A stretch of DNA of 64,000 bases, taken from the NCBI GenBank assembly GCA_940337035.1, contig OW679202.1, forward strand, positions 49,245,763 through 49,309,762, read 5' to 3'. Positions 41,890-55,934 of this stretch are shown piece by piece (position 1 is the stretch's first letter; every line of letters begins with the position of its first letter). The notes below the pieces were generated by a model, which searched no databases, had not been told where the DNA came from, and saw nothing but the letters and a program-made list of their open reading frames with translations. The position numbers and the translations under genes are program-made. The DNA is from Agriotes lineatus. Lineage: Eukaryota > Arthropoda > Insecta > Coleoptera > Elateridae.

Positions 41890-43172
41890 TAATTTCATCC
41901 AGATACTAAGTAAGTGCCCGGAATGTGATAAGGTGTTGAATCCTGACAAAGGTGAAAATGTGAAATATTGTAAAGGAAGGAACCGGTAAACGTTCATACA
42001 AGCAAAATGATAGTACTGAAATTAGGGTGGAAGACAAAAACATTACAAATCCTGTTTGTATTGCAAATATATTCAATAGTTATTTTGTAAACATTGCTTC
42101 TAATTTAACAAACTCCTTACAACAACAGCATGATTCAAGTTACTATTTAAATGCAATAGAAAATAAGAATGGGTCATCATTTTTCGTAAACCCAGTAATA
42201 GAAAATGGAGTTGCATCTATAATTAATAATCTTGCAAATAAAAAATCCTCTGGCCCAGACAATATTCTTTCATCTGTTATTAAACGAGTTTTATGTGTAA
42301 TAGTTGCCCCTCTAACTAATATTATAAACTGTTCTTTAGGTTCGGGAATATTTCCTTCCGAATTAAAAAAATCAATAATTAAACCGATCTTTAAAAAAAG
42401 AAATAAAACTGAAATTAGTATATAATTAATGTATAACAGATTACAGCAGTATTTAGATTCAAAACAAATTTTAAATAGCTTCCAATTTGGTCTTAGAAAA
42501 AATTGAAATACAATTCAAGTAACTGATGCATTGGAAGATAACAGTTATGTAATCGGAATTTTTTGTGATCTATCCAAAGCGTTTGACTGTATAAATCACG
42601 ATGTGTTGTTAGAAAAACTTTACTTTTATGGTAGGTATAAGAGGTGTTGCTTACGAATGGTTCAAATCATATTTAAATAATAGAAAACAAATGGTCGAAA
42701 TGCGATACAGGAACGGCTCAGGAATAATTTAATAATTTTATTCGGACTTGAAACTTGTTAAATGTGGAGTACCTCAAGGCAGTATATTAGGGCCATTGTT
42801 ATTTATCATCTACATTAATGATTTACCCTTAAATTGTTTGAACTCCTAGTTTACTTTATTTGCTGATGATACAACATTGTTAATAAAAAAAGATAATAAA
42901 AATAATATGCTTGAAAATATATCTAATATTGTAGATCAAATTTGTCAATGGTTCACAGATAATAAATGAATATTAAACTGTCAAAAAACCGCTAATATAA
43001 CTTTCACTTCTCCAAGAAGTAGTGAAAAAAATATTTTAAATACAAATAACGACATAATTGAAGCAGCTGAGTCTGTAAAATTTTTGGGTTTGATTATAGA
43101 CAATAAACTATCATGGTCCCCACACTTGTCACATCTAAGCGAAAGGTTGGTTTCAGCCGTGTATGCACTCTC
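41890..43172 (+). pseudogene. LINE RT remnant cut by the assembly gap
   Basis: A Cys-containing piece KCPECDKVLNPDKGENVKYC (41910-41970), like the zinc finger at the start of CR1-type ORF1, is followed almost at once by ORF2 text. That text reads IANIFNSYFVNIASNLTNSL, NNLANKKSSGPDNILSSVIK (open 42027-42425), NSFQFGLRKN, IGIFCDLSKAFDCINHDVLLEKL (first RT Asp), VKCGVPQGSILGPLLFIIYINDLP, LFADDTTLL and VKFLGLIIDNKLSWSPHL. It looks like a CR1/Jockey-group element with ORF1 and the endonuclease deleted. Several stops and shifts occur. It ends in the N run at 43173. Confidence 0.78.
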
Positions 43173-43272
43173 NNNNNNNNNNNNNNNNNNNNNNNNNNNN
43201 NNNNNNNNNNNNNNNNNNNNNNNNNNNNNNNNNNNNNNNNNNNNNNNNNNNNNNNNNNNNNNNNNNNNNNNN
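43173..43272. other. Assembly gap of exactly 100 N
   Basis: One hundred N separate the LINE remnant from the satellite. A round length of 100 is the usual placeholder for a gap of unknown size, so neither the distance nor the true left edge of the array is known. Confidence 0.95.
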
Positions 43273-43594
43273 AAGCCGTCGAAGAGGGTAGCAGCCAACC
43301 CCGAAATATTCAAAAATTAATTTTGAAAAAACTGTACATGCTGCCGCGATTAAATCAATACATAAATTAAGTTGCCCCATAACCAATCAAACAGTGCCCC
43401 TGTCAAACACTCGCAATCCGTCGAAGGGGGTAGCAGCCAACCCCAAAATATTCAAAAATTAATTATGAAAAAACTGTACATGCTGCCGCGATTAAACTTA
43501 TACATAAATTAAGTTGCCCTATAACCAATCTAACAATGCCACTCTCAAACATTCGCAAGCCGTCGACGGGGGTAGCAACCAACCCCAAAATATT

Positions 43595-46100
43595 CAAAAA
43601 TTAATTTTGAAAAAACTGTACCTGTTGCCGTTATTAAACTTATACATAAATTAAGTTGCCCCATAAACAAACTAACAGTGCCCCTGTCAAACACCCGCAA
43701 GCCGTCGAAGAGGTTAGCAGCCAACCCCGAAATATTCAAAAATTAATTTCGAAAAAACTGTATTTGGTGCCGCGACTAAACTGATACATAGATTAAGTTG
43801 CCCCATAAACAAACTAACAGTGCCCCTGTCAAACACCCGCAAGCCGTCGAAGAGGATAGCAGCCAACCCCGAAATATTCAAAAATTAATTTTGAAAAAAC
43901 TGTACTTGGTGCCGCGACTAAACTGATACATCGAATAAGTTGCCCCACAACCAATCTAACAATGCCCCTGTCAAACACTCGCAAGCTGGCGAAGGTGGTA
44001 GCAGGCATCCCCAAAGTATTCAAAAATTAATTTTGTAAAAACTGTACATGTTGCCGGGATTAAACTTATACATAAATTAAGTTGCACCATAACCAAACTA
44101 GCAGTGCCCCTGTCAAACAGCCGCAAGCCGTCGAAGAGGGTAGCAGCCAACCCCAAAGTATTCAAAAATTAATTTTGAAAAAACTGTACTTGGTGCCGAG
44201 ACTAAACTGATACATAGATTAAGTTGCCCCATAACCAATCTAACAGTGCTCCTGTCAAACACTCGCAAGCCGTCGAAGAAAGTAGCAGCCAACCCCAAAA
44301 TATTCAAAAATTAATTTTGAAAAAACTGTACATGGTGCAGCGATTAGACTTATACATAAATTAAGTTGCCCAATAATCAATCTAACAGTGCCCCTGTCAA
44401 ACACTCGCAAACCGTCGAAGGGGGTTGCAGCCAACCCCAAAATATTCAAAAATTAATTTTGACAATACTGTACTTGGTGCAGCGATTAAACTTATACATA
44501 AATTAAGTTGCCCCATAACCAATCTAACAGTGCCCCTGTCAAACACTCGAAAGCCGTCGAAGGGGGTAGCAGCCAACCCCAAAATATTCAAAAATTAATT
44601 TTGAAAAAACTGTACATGTTGCCGCGATTAATCTAATACATAAATTAAGTTGCCCCATAAACAATCTAACAGTGCCCTTGTCAAACACTCGCAAGCCGTC
44701 GAAGGGGGTAGCATCCAACCCGAAAATATTCAAAAATTAATTTTGACAAAACTGTACTTGGTGCCGCGATTAAACTAATACATAAAATAAGTGCCCAATA
44801 ACCAATCTAACAGTGTCCCTGTCAAACACTCGCAAGCCGTCGAACGGGGTAGCAGCCACAACCCAAAATATTCAAAACTTAATTTTGAAAAAAACTGTAA
44901 ATGGTGCAGCGATTATACTTATACATAAATTAAGTTGCCCCATAACCAATCTAACAGTGCCCCTATCAAACACTCGCAAGCCGTCGAAGAGAGTAGCAGC
45001 CAACCCAAAATATTCAAAAATTAATTTTGAAAAAACTGTACATGGTGCAGCGATTAAACTTATACATAAATTAAGTTGCCCAATAGTCAATCTAACAGTG
45101 CCCTGTCAAACACTCGCAAGCCGTCAAAGGGGGTAGCAGGCAGCCCCAACATATTCAAAAATTAATTTGACAAAACACTTGGTGCCGCCATTAAACTTAT
45201 ACATAAATTAAGATGCACCATAACCAATCTAACAGTGCCCCTGTCAAACACTCGCAAACCGTCGAAGGGGTTAGCAGCCAACCCCAAAATATTCAAAAAT
45301 TAATTTTGACAATACTGTACTTGGTGCAGCGATTAAATTTATACATAAATTAAGTTGCCCCATAACCAATCTAACAATGCCTCTGTCAAATACTCGCAAG
45401 ACGTCGAAGGGGGTAGCAGCCAACCCCAAAATATTCAAAAATTAATTTTGAAAAAACTGTACTAGGTGCCGCGACTAAACTGATACATAGATTAAGTTGC
45501 CCCATAACCAATCTGACAGTGCCCCTGTCAAATACTCGCAAACCGTCGAAGAGGGTAGCAGCCAACCCCAAAATATTCAAAAATTAATTTTGAAAAAACT
45601 GTATATGGTGCCGCAATTAATCTAACACGTAAATTAAGTTGCCCCATAACCAATTTAACACTGCCCCTGTCAAACTCGCAAACCGTTGAAGGGGGTAGCA
45701 GCCAAACCCAAAATATTCAAAAATTAATTTTGACCAAACTGTACACGCTGCCGTGATTAAACTTAGACATAAATTAAAATGCCCTATAACCAATCTAACA
45801 GTGCCCCTGACAAACACTCGCAATCCGTCGAAGGGGGTAGCAGCCAACCCCAAAATATTCAGAAATTAATTTTGAAAAAAACTGTACATGCTGCCGCGAT
45901 TAAACTTATACATAAATTAAGTTGCCCCATAACCAATCTAACAGTGCCAGTCTCAAACATTCGCCAACCGGCAAAGAGGGTAGCAGCCAACATCAAAGTA
46001 TTCAAAAATTAATTTTGAAAAAACTGTACATGCTGCCACGATTAAAATTATACATAAATTAAGTTGCCCCATAAGAAATCTAACAGTGCCCCTGTCAAAC
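43595..46100. repeat. Higher-order block A, copy 1
   Basis: This ~2.5 kb run of monomers recurs at about 47,990-50,360 with the same private variants in the same order (for example the GTACCTGTTGCCGTTATT and GTAGCATCCAACCC monomers). The offset is 4,397 bp (31 monomers), falling to ~4,261 after one monomer near 44,940-45,080 is lost from the second copy. Confidence 0.75.
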
Positions 46101-47989
46101 ACTCGCAAGCCGTCGAAGGGGGTAGCAGCCAACCCCAAAATATTCAAAAATTAATTTTGAAAAAACTGTACATGTTGAAGCGATTAAACTTATACATAAA
46201 TTAAGTTGCCCCATAAGAAATCTAACAGTGCCCCTGTCAAACACTCGCCAGCCGTCGAAGGGGGTAACAGCCAACCCGAAAATATTCAAAAATTAATTTT
46301 GACAAAACTGTACCTGGTGACGCGATTAAACCAATACATAAATTAAGTTGCCCCATAACCAATCTAACAGTACCCCTGTCAAACACTCGCAAGCCGTCGA
46401 AGGAGATAGCAGCCAACCCCAAAAATATTCAAAAATTAATTTTGAAAAGACTGTACATGGTGCAGCGATTAAACTTATACATAAATTAAGTTGCCCAATA
46501 ACCAATCTAACAGTGCCCCTGTCAAACACTCGCAAACCGTCGAAGGGGGTAGCAGCCAACCCCAAGATATTCAAAAATTAATTTTGACAAAACTGTACTT
46601 GGTGCCGCGATTAAACTTATACATAAATTAAGTTGCTCCATAACCAAGTTCACAGTGCCCCTGTCAAACACTCGCAAACCGTCGAAGGGGGTAGCAGCCA
46701 ACCCCAAAATATTCAAAAATTAATTTTGACAATACTGTACTTGGTGCAGCGATTAAACTTATACATAAATTAAGTTGCCCCATAACCAATCTAACAGTGC
46801 CCCTGTCAAACACTCGCAAGTCGTCGAAGGGAGTAGCAGCCAACCCCAAAATTATTAAAAATCAATTTTGAAAAAACTACATATTGCCCGCGATTAAACT
46901 TATACATAAATTAAATTGCCTCATAACCAAACTAACAGTGCACCTGTCAAACACCCGCAAGCCGTCGAAGAGGGTAGCAGCCAACACCGAAATATTCAAA
47001 AATTAATTTTGAAAAAACTGCATATGTTGCGGAGATTAATCTAATACATAAATTAAATTGCCCCATAACCAATCTAACAGTGCTCCTGTCAAACACTCGC
47101 AAGCCGTCGAAGAGGGTAGCAGCAAACCCCAAAATATTCAAAAATTAATTTTGAAAAAACTGTATATGATGCCGCGATTAATCTAATACATAAATTAAGT
47201 TGCCCCATAACCAATCTAACAGTACCCCTGTCAAACACTCGCAAGCCGTCGAAGGGGGTAGCAGCCAACCGAAAAATATTCAAAAACTAATTTTGACAAA
47301 ACTGTACTTGGTGCAGCTATTAAACTTATACATAAATTAAGCTACCCCGTAAACAATCTAACAGTGCCCCTGTCAAACACTCGCAAGCCGTCGAAGAGGG
47401 TAACAGCCAACCCCAAAATATTCAAAAGTTAATTTTGACAGAACTGTACTTGGTGCCGCGATTAAACTAATACATAAATTAAGTTTCCCGATAACCAATC
47501 TAACAGTGCCCCTGTCAAACACTCGCAAGCCGTCGAAGGGGGTAGCAGCCAACTAGAAAATATTCAAAAATTAATTTTGACAAAACTGTACTTGTTGCAG
47601 CGATTAAACTAATACATAAATTAAGTTGCCCCATAGCCAATCTAACAGTGCCCCTGTCAAACACTCGCAAGCCGCCGAAGGGGATACTAGCCAACCCCAA
47701 AATATTCAAAAATTAATTTTGAAAAAACTGTACATGCTGCCGCGATTAAACTTATACATAAATTAAGTTGCCCCATAAGAAATCTAACAGTGCCCCTGTC
47801 AAACACTCGCAAGCCGTCGAAGGGGGTAGCAGCCAACCCCAAAATATTCAAAAATTAATTTTGAAAAAACTGTACTTGTTGCCGCGATTAAACTTATATA
47901 TAAATTAAGTTGCCCCATAACCAAACTAACAGTGCCCCTGTCAAACACCCGCAAGCCGTCGAAGATGGTAGCAGCCAACCCCGAAATAT

Positions 47990-50360
47990 TCAAAAATTAA
48001 TTTTGAAAAAAACTGTACCTGTTGCCGTTATTAAACTTATACATAAATTAAGTTGCCCCATAAACAAACTAACAGTGCCCCTGTCAAACACCCGCAAGCC
48101 GTCGAAGAGGGTAGCAGACAACCCCGAAATATTCAAAAATTAATTTTGAAAAAACTGTATTTGGTGCCGCGACTAAACTGATACATAGATTAAGTTGCCC
48201 CATAAACAAACTAACAGTGCCCCTGTCAAACACCCGCAAGCCGTCGAAGAGGATAGCAGCCAACCCCGAAATATTCAAAAATTAATTTTGAAAAAACTGT
48301 ACTTGGTGCCGCGACTAAACTCATACATCGATTAAGTTGCCCCACAACCAATCTAACAATGCCCCTGTCAAACACTCGCAAGCCGTCGAAGGGGGTAGCA
48401 GCCAACTAGAAAATATTCAAAAATTAATTTTGACAAAACTGTACTTGTTGCAGCGATTAAACTAATACATAAATTAAGTTGCCCCATAGCCAATCTAACA
48501 GTGCCCCTGTCAAACAGCCGCAAGCCGCGAAGAGGGTAGCAGCCAACCCCAAAGTATTCAAAAATTAATTTTGAAAAAAACTGTACTTGGTGCCGAGACT
48601 AAACTGATACATAGATTAAGTTGCCCCATAACCAATCTAACAGTGCTCCTGTCAAACACTCGCAAGCCGTCGAAGAGAGTAGCAGCCAACCCCAAAATAT
48701 TCAAAAATTAATTTTGAAAAAACTGTACATGGTGCAGCGATTAGACTTATACATAAATTAAGTTGCCCAATAATCAATCTAACAGTGCCCCTGTCAAACA
48801 CTCGCAAACCGTCGAAGGGGGTTGCAGCCAACCCCAAAATATTCAAAAATTAATTTTGACAATACTGTACTTGGTGCAGCGATTAAACTTATACATAAAT
48901 TAAGTTGCCCCATAACCAATCTAACAGTGCTTCTGTCAAACACTCGAAAGCCGTCGAAGGGGGTAGCAGCCAACCCCAAAATATTCAAAAATTAATTTTG
49001 AAAAAACTGTACATGTTGCCGCGATTAATCTAATACATAAATTAAGTTGCCCCATAAACAATCTAACAGTGCCCTTGTCAAACACTCGCAAGCCGTCGAA
49101 GGGGGTAGCATCCAACCCGAAAATATTCAAAAATTAATTTTGACAAAACTGTACTTGGTGCCGCGATTAAACTAATACATAAAATAAGTGCCCAATATCC
49201 AATCTAACAGTGTCCCTGTCAAACACTCGCAAGCCGTCGAAGAGAGTAGCAGCCACAACCCAAAATATTCAAAACTTAATTTTGAAAAAAACTGTAAATG
49301 GTGCAGCGATTATACTTATACATAAATTAAGTTGCCCCATAACCAATCTAACAGTGCCCCTGTCAAACACTCGCAAGCCGTCAAAGGGGGTAGCAGGCAG
49401 CCCCAACATATTCAAAAATTAATTTTGACAAAACTGTACTTGGTGCCGCCATTAAACTTATACATAAATTAAGATGCACCATAACCAATCTAACAGTGCC
49501 CCTGTCAAACACTCGCAAACCGTCGAAGGGGTTAGCAGCCAACCCCAAAATATTCAAAAATTAATTTTGACAATACTGTACTTGGTGCAGCGATTAAACT
49601 TATACATAAATTAAGTTGCCCCATAACCAATCTAACAATGCCTCTGTCAAATACTCGCAAGACGTCGAAGGGGGTAGCAGCCAACCCCAAAATTTTCAAA
49701 AATTAGTTTTGAAAAAACTGTACTAGGTGCCGCGACTAAACTGATACATAGATTAAGTTGCCCCATAACCAATCTGACAGTGCCCCTGTCAAATACTCGC
49801 AAACCGTCGAAGAGGGTAGCAGCCAACCCCAAAATATTCAAAAATTAATTTTGAAAAAACTGTATATGGTGCCGCAATTAATCTAACACATAAATTAATT
49901 TGCCCCATAACCAATTTAACACTGCCCCTGTCAAACTCTCGCAAACCGTTGAAGGGGGTAGCAGCCAAACCCAAAATATTCAAAAATTAATTTTGACCAA
50001 ACTGTACACGCTGCCGTGATTAAACTTAGACATAAATTAAAATGCCCTATAACCAATCTAACAGTGCCCCTGACAAACACTCGCAATCCCTCGAAGGGGG
50101 TAGCAGCCAACCCCAAAATATTCAGAAATTAATTTTGAAAAAACTGTACATGCTGCCGCGTTTAAACTTATACATAAATTAAGTTGCCCCATAACCAATC
50201 TAACAGTGCCAGTCTCAAACATTCGCCAACCGGCAAAGAGGGTAGCAGCCAACATCAAAGTATTCAAAAATTAATTTTGAAAAAAATGTACATGCTGCCA
50301 CGATTAACCTTATACATAAATTAAGTTGCCCCATAAGAAATCTAACAGTGCCCCTGTCAA
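47990..50360. repeat. Higher-order block A, copy 2
   Basis: Second copy of the block at 43,595-46,100, one monomer shorter. Point differences between copies are few, so the duplication is fairly recent. Confidence 0.75.
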
Positions 50361-50399
50361 ACACTCGCAAGCCGTCGAAGAGGGTAGCAGCCAACCCCG

Positions 50400-50900
50400 A
50401 AATATTCAAAAATTAATTTTGACAAAACTGTACTTGGTGCCGCGATTAAACCAATTCATAAATTAAGTTGTCCCATAACCAATCTAACAGTGCCCCTGTC
50501 AAACACCCGCAGGCCGTCGAAGAGGGTAGCAGCCAACCCCGAAATATTCAAAAATTAATTTTGACAAAACTGTACTTGGTGCCGCGATTAAACCAATACA
50601 TAAATTAAGTTGTCCCATAACCAATCTAACAGTGCCCCTGTCAAACACCCGCAGGCCGTCGAAGAGGGTAGCAGCCAACCCCGAAATATTCAAAAATTAA
50701 TTTTGACAAAACTGTACTTGGTGCCGCGATTAAACCAATACATAAATTAAGTTGTCCCATAACCAATCTAACAGTGCCCCTGTCAAACACCCGCAGGCCG
50801 TCGAAGAGGGTAGCAGCCAAACCCGAAATATTCAAAAATTAATTTTGACAAAACTGTACTTGGTGCCGCGATTAAACCAATACATAAATTAAGTTGCCCC
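50400..50900. repeat. Local run of nearly identical single monomers
   Basis: Three to four successive monomers share CACCCGCAGGCCGTCGAAG and TTAAACCAATACATAAATTA and differ hardly at all, which shows single-monomer amplification alongside the larger blocks. Confidence 0.7.
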
Positions 50901-51779
50901 ATAACCAAACTAACAGTGCCCCTGTCAAACACCCGCAAGCCGTCGAAGAGGGTAGCAGCCAACCCCGAAATATTCAAAAATTAATTTTGAAAAATCTGTA
51001 CATGCTGCCGCGATTAAACTTATGCATAAATTAAATTTCCCCATAACCAATCTAATAGTGCCCCTGTCAAATACTCGCAAGCCGTTGAAGACGGTAGCAG
51101 CCAACCCCAAAGTATTCAAAAATTAATTTTGAAAAAACTGTACATGCTGCAGCGATTAAACTTATGCATAAATTAAATTTCCCCATAACCAAACTAACAG
51201 TGCCCCTGTCAAACGCTCGCAATCCGTCGAAGGGGTAGCAGCCAACCCTAAAATATTCAAAAATTAATTTTGAAAAAACTGTATATGCTGCCGCGATTAA
51301 ACTTATACATAAATTAAGTTGCCCCATAACCAAACTAATAGTGCCCCTGTCAAACACCGGCAAGCCGTCGAAGAGGGTAGCAGCCAACCCCAAAATATTC
51401 AAAAATTAATTTTGAAAAAACTGTACTTGGTGCCGCGACTAAACTGATACATAGATTAAGTTGCCCCATAACCAATCTAACAGTGCCCCTGTCAAATACT
51501 CGCAAGCCGTCGAAGAGGGTAGCAGCCAACCCCAAAATATTCAAAAATTAATTTTGAAAAAACTGTACCTGGTGCCGCGATTAATTTAATACATTAATTA
51601 AGTTGCCCCATAACCAAACTAACAGTTCTCCTGTCAAACACCGGCAAGCCGTCGAAAAGGGTAGCAGCCAACCCCAAAATATTCAAAAATTAATTTTGAA
51701 AAAATTGTACTTGGTGCCGCGACTAAACTGATACATAGATTAAGTTGCCCCATAACCAATCTAACAGTGCCCCTGTCAA

Positions 51780-53755
51780 ATACTCGCAAGCCGTGGAAGA
51801 GGGTAGCAGCCAACCCCAAAATATTCAAAAATTAATTTTGAAAAAACTGTATATGGTGCCGCAATTAATCTAATACATAAATTAAGTGGCCCCATAACCA
51901 ATCTAACACTGCCCCTGTCAAACACTCGCAAACCGTAGAAGGGTGTAGCAGCCAACACCAAAATATTCAAAAACTAATTTTGACAAACCTGTACATGCTG
52001 CCGCGATTAAACTTATACATAAATTAAGTTGCACCATAACCAATCTAACAGTGCCCCTGTCAAATACTCGCAAGCCGTCGAAGAGGGTAGCAGCCAACCC
52101 CAAAGTATTCAAAAATTAATTTTGAAAAAACTGTACATGCTGCCGCGATTAAACTTAAACATAAATTAAGCTGCCCCATAACCAATCTAACAGTGCTAGT
52201 CTCAAATATTCGCCAGCCGTCGAAGAGGGTAACATACAACCCCAAAGTATTCAAAAATTAATTTTGAAAAAACTGTACATGCTGCCCCGATTAATCTAAT
52301 ACATAAATTAAGTTGCCCCATAACCAATCTAACAGTGCCCCTGTCAAACACTCGCAAGCCGTCGAAGAGAATAGCAGCCAACCTCAAGATATTCAAAAAT
52401 TAATTTTGAAAAAACTGTACTTGGCGCCGCGACTAAACTGATACATAGATTAAGTTGCCCCATAACCAATCTAACAGTGCCCCTGTCAAATACTCGCAAG
52501 CCGTCGAAGAGGGTAGCAGCCAACCCCAAAATATTCAAAAATTAATTTTGAAAAAACTGTACTTGGTGCCACGACTAAACTGATATATAGATTAAGTTGC
52601 CCCATAACCAATCTAACAGTGCCCCTGTCAAATACTCGCAAGCCGTCGAAGCGGGTAGCAGCCAACCCCAAAATATTCAAAAATTAATTTTGAAAACACT
52701 GTACCTTATGCCGCGATTAATCTAATACATAAATTAAGTTGCACCATAACCAAACTAACAATGTTCCTGTCAAACACCGGCAAGCCGTCGAAGAGGATAG
52801 CAGCCAACCCCAAAATATTCAAAAATTAATTTTGAAGAAATTGTAGTTAGTGCCGCGACTAAACTGATACATAGATTAAGTTGCCCCATAACCAATCTAA
52901 CAGTGCCCCTGTCAAATACTCGCAAGCCGTCGAAGGGGGTAGCAACCAACCCCAAAATTTTCAAAAATTAATTTTGAAAAAACTGTATATGGTGCCGCGA
53001 TTAATCTAATACATCAATTAAGTTGCCCCATAACCATTCTAACAGTGCCCCTGTCAAACACTCGCAATCCGTCGAAGGGGGTAGCAGCCAACCCCAAAGT
53101 ATTAAAAAATTAATTTTGAAAAAACTGTACATGCTGCCGCGATTAAACTTAAACATAAATTAAGCAGCCCCATAACCAATCTAACAGTGCTAGTCTCAAA
53201 CACTCGCCAGCCGTCGAAGAGGGTAGCAGCCAACCCCAAGGTATTAAAAATTTATTTTGAAAAAACTGTACATGCTGCCGCGATTAATCTAATACATAAA
53301 TTAAGTTGCCCCATAACCAAACTAACAGTGCCCCTGTCAAACACCGGCAAGCCGTCGAAGAGGGTAGCAGCCATCCCCAAAATATGCAAAAATTAATTTT
53401 GAAAAAACTGTACTTGGTGCCGCGACTAAACTGATACATAGACTAAGTTGCCCCATAACCAATCTAACAGTGTTCCTGTCAAATACTCGCAATCCGTCGA
53501 AGAGGGTAGCAGCCAACCCCAAAATATTCAAAAATTAATTTTGAAAAAACTGTACCTGGTGCCGCGATTAATTTAATACATTAATTAAGTTGCCCCATAA
53601 CCAAACTAACAGTGCTCCTGTCAAACACCGGCAAGCCGTCGAAGAGGGTAGCAGCCAACCCCAAAATATTCAAAAATTAATTTTGAAAAAACTGTATATG
53701 GTGCCGCGATTAATCTAATACATAAATTAAGTTGCCCCATAACCAATCTAACAGT
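51780..53755. repeat. Higher-order block B, copy 1
   Basis: Matches 53,905-55,860 at an offset of 2,129 bp (15 monomers) with nearly all private variants shared, for example GCAGTTAAGTAT-free monomers ending GTAACATACAACCCC and the GAAGAAATTGTAGTTAGT monomer. The copies are almost adjacent, as after unequal exchange. Confidence 0.72.
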
Positions 53756-53904
53756 GCCCCTGTCAAACACTCGCAAACCGTAGAAGGGGGTAGCAGCCAA
53801 CACCAAAATATTCAAAAATTAATTTTGACAAACCTGTACTTGCTGCCGCGATTAAACTTATACATAAATTAAGTTGCACCATAACCAATCTAACAGTGCC
53901 CCTG

Positions 53905-55860
53905 TCAAATACTCGCAAGCCGTGGAAGAGGGTAGCAGCCAACCCCAAAATATTCAAAAATTAATTTTGAAAAAACTGTATATGGTGCCGCAATTAATCT
54001 AATACATAAATTAAGTGGCCCCATAACCAATCTAACAGTGCCCCTGTCAAACACTCGCAAACCGTAGAAGGGTGTAGCAGCCAACACCAAAATATTCAAA
54101 AACTAATTTTGACAAACCTGTACATGCTGCCGCGATTAAACTTATACATAAATTAAGTTGCACCATAACCAATCTAACAGTGCCCCTGTCAAATACTCGC
54201 AAGCCGTCGAAGAAGGTAGCAGCCAACCCCAAAGTATTCAAAAATTAATTTTGAAAAAACTGTACATGCTGCCGCGATTAAACTTAAACATAAATTAAGC
54301 TGCCCCATAACCAATCTAACAGTGCTAGTCTCAAATACTCGCCAGCCGTCGAAGAGGGTAACATACAACCCCAAAGTATTCAAAAATTAATTTTGAAAAA
54401 ACTGTACATGCTGCCCCGATTAATATAATACATAAATTAAGTTGCCCCATAACCAATCTAACAGTGCCCCTGTCAAACACTCGCAAGCCGTCGAAGAGAA
54501 TAGCAGCCAACCTCAAGATATTCAAAAATTAATTTTGAAAAAACTGTACTTGGCGCCGCGACTAAACTGATACATAGATTAAGTTGCCCCATAACCAATC
54601 TAACAGTGCCCTTGTCAAATACTCGCAAGCCGTCGAAGAGGGTAGCAGCCAACCCCAAAATATTCAAAAATTAATTTTGAAAAAACTGTACTTGGTGCCA
54701 CGACTAAACTGATATATAGATTAAGTTGCCCCATAACCAATCTAACAGTGCCCCTGTCAAATACTCGCAAGCCGTCGAAGAGGGTAGCAGCCAACCCCAA
54801 AATATTCAAAAATTAATTTTGAAAACACTGTACCTTATGCCGCGATTAATCTAATACATAAATTAAGTTGCACCATAACCAAACTAACAATGTTCCTGTC
54901 AAACACCGGCAAGCCGTCGAAGAGGATAGCAGCCAACCCCAAAATATTCAAAAATTAATTTTGAAGAAATTGTAGTTAGTGCCGCGACTAAACTGATACA
55001 TAGATTAAGTTGCCCCATAACCAATCTAACAGTGCCCCTGTCAAATACTCGCAAGCCGTCGAAGGGGGTAGCAACCAACCCCAAAATTTTCAAAAATTAA
55101 TTTTGAAAAAACTGTATATGGTGCCGCGATTAATCTAATACATCAATTAAGTTGCCCCATAACCATTCTAACAGTGCCCCTGTCAAACACTCGCAATCCG
55201 TCGAAGGGGGTAGCAGCCAACCCCAAAGTATTAAAAAATTAATTTTGAAAAAACTGTACATGCTGCCGCGATTAAACTTAAACATAAATTAAGCAGCCCC
55301 ATAACCAATCTAACAGTGCTAGTCTCAAACACTCGCCAGCCGTCGAAGAGGGTAGCAGCCAACCCCAAAGTAATAAAAATTAATTTTGAAAAAACTGTAC
55401 ATGCTGCCGCGATTAATCTAATACATAAATTAAGTTGCCCCATAACCAAACTAACAGTGCACCTGTCAAACACCGGCAAGCCGTCGAAGAGGGTAGCAGC
55501 CATCCCCAAAATATGCAAAAATTAATTTTGAAAAAACTGTACTTGGTGCCGCGACTAAACTGATACATAGACTAAGTTGCCCCATAACCAATCTAACAGT
55601 GTTCCTGTCAAATACTCGCAATCCGTCGAAGAGGGTAGCAGCCAACCCCAAAATATTCAAAAATTAATTTTGAAAAAACTGTACCTGGTGCCGCGATTAA
55701 TTTAATACATTAATTAAGTTGCCCCATAACCAAACTAACAGTGCTCCTGTCAAACACCGGCAAGCCGTCGAAGAGGGTAGCAGCCAACCCCAAGATATTC
55801 AAAAATTAATTTTGAAATAATTGAACTTGGTGCCGCGACTAAACTGATACATAGATTAAG
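53905..55860. repeat. Higher-order block B, copy 2
   Basis: Second copy of the 15-monomer block. Parts of it (GTAACATACAACCCC monomer, TTATGCCGCGATT monomer) recur again inside block C, so B and C share ancestry. Confidence 0.7.
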
Positions 55861-55934
55861 TTGCCCCATAACCAATATAACAGTGCCCCTGTCAAATACT
55901 CGCAAGCCGTGGAAGAGGGTAGCAGCCAACCCCA

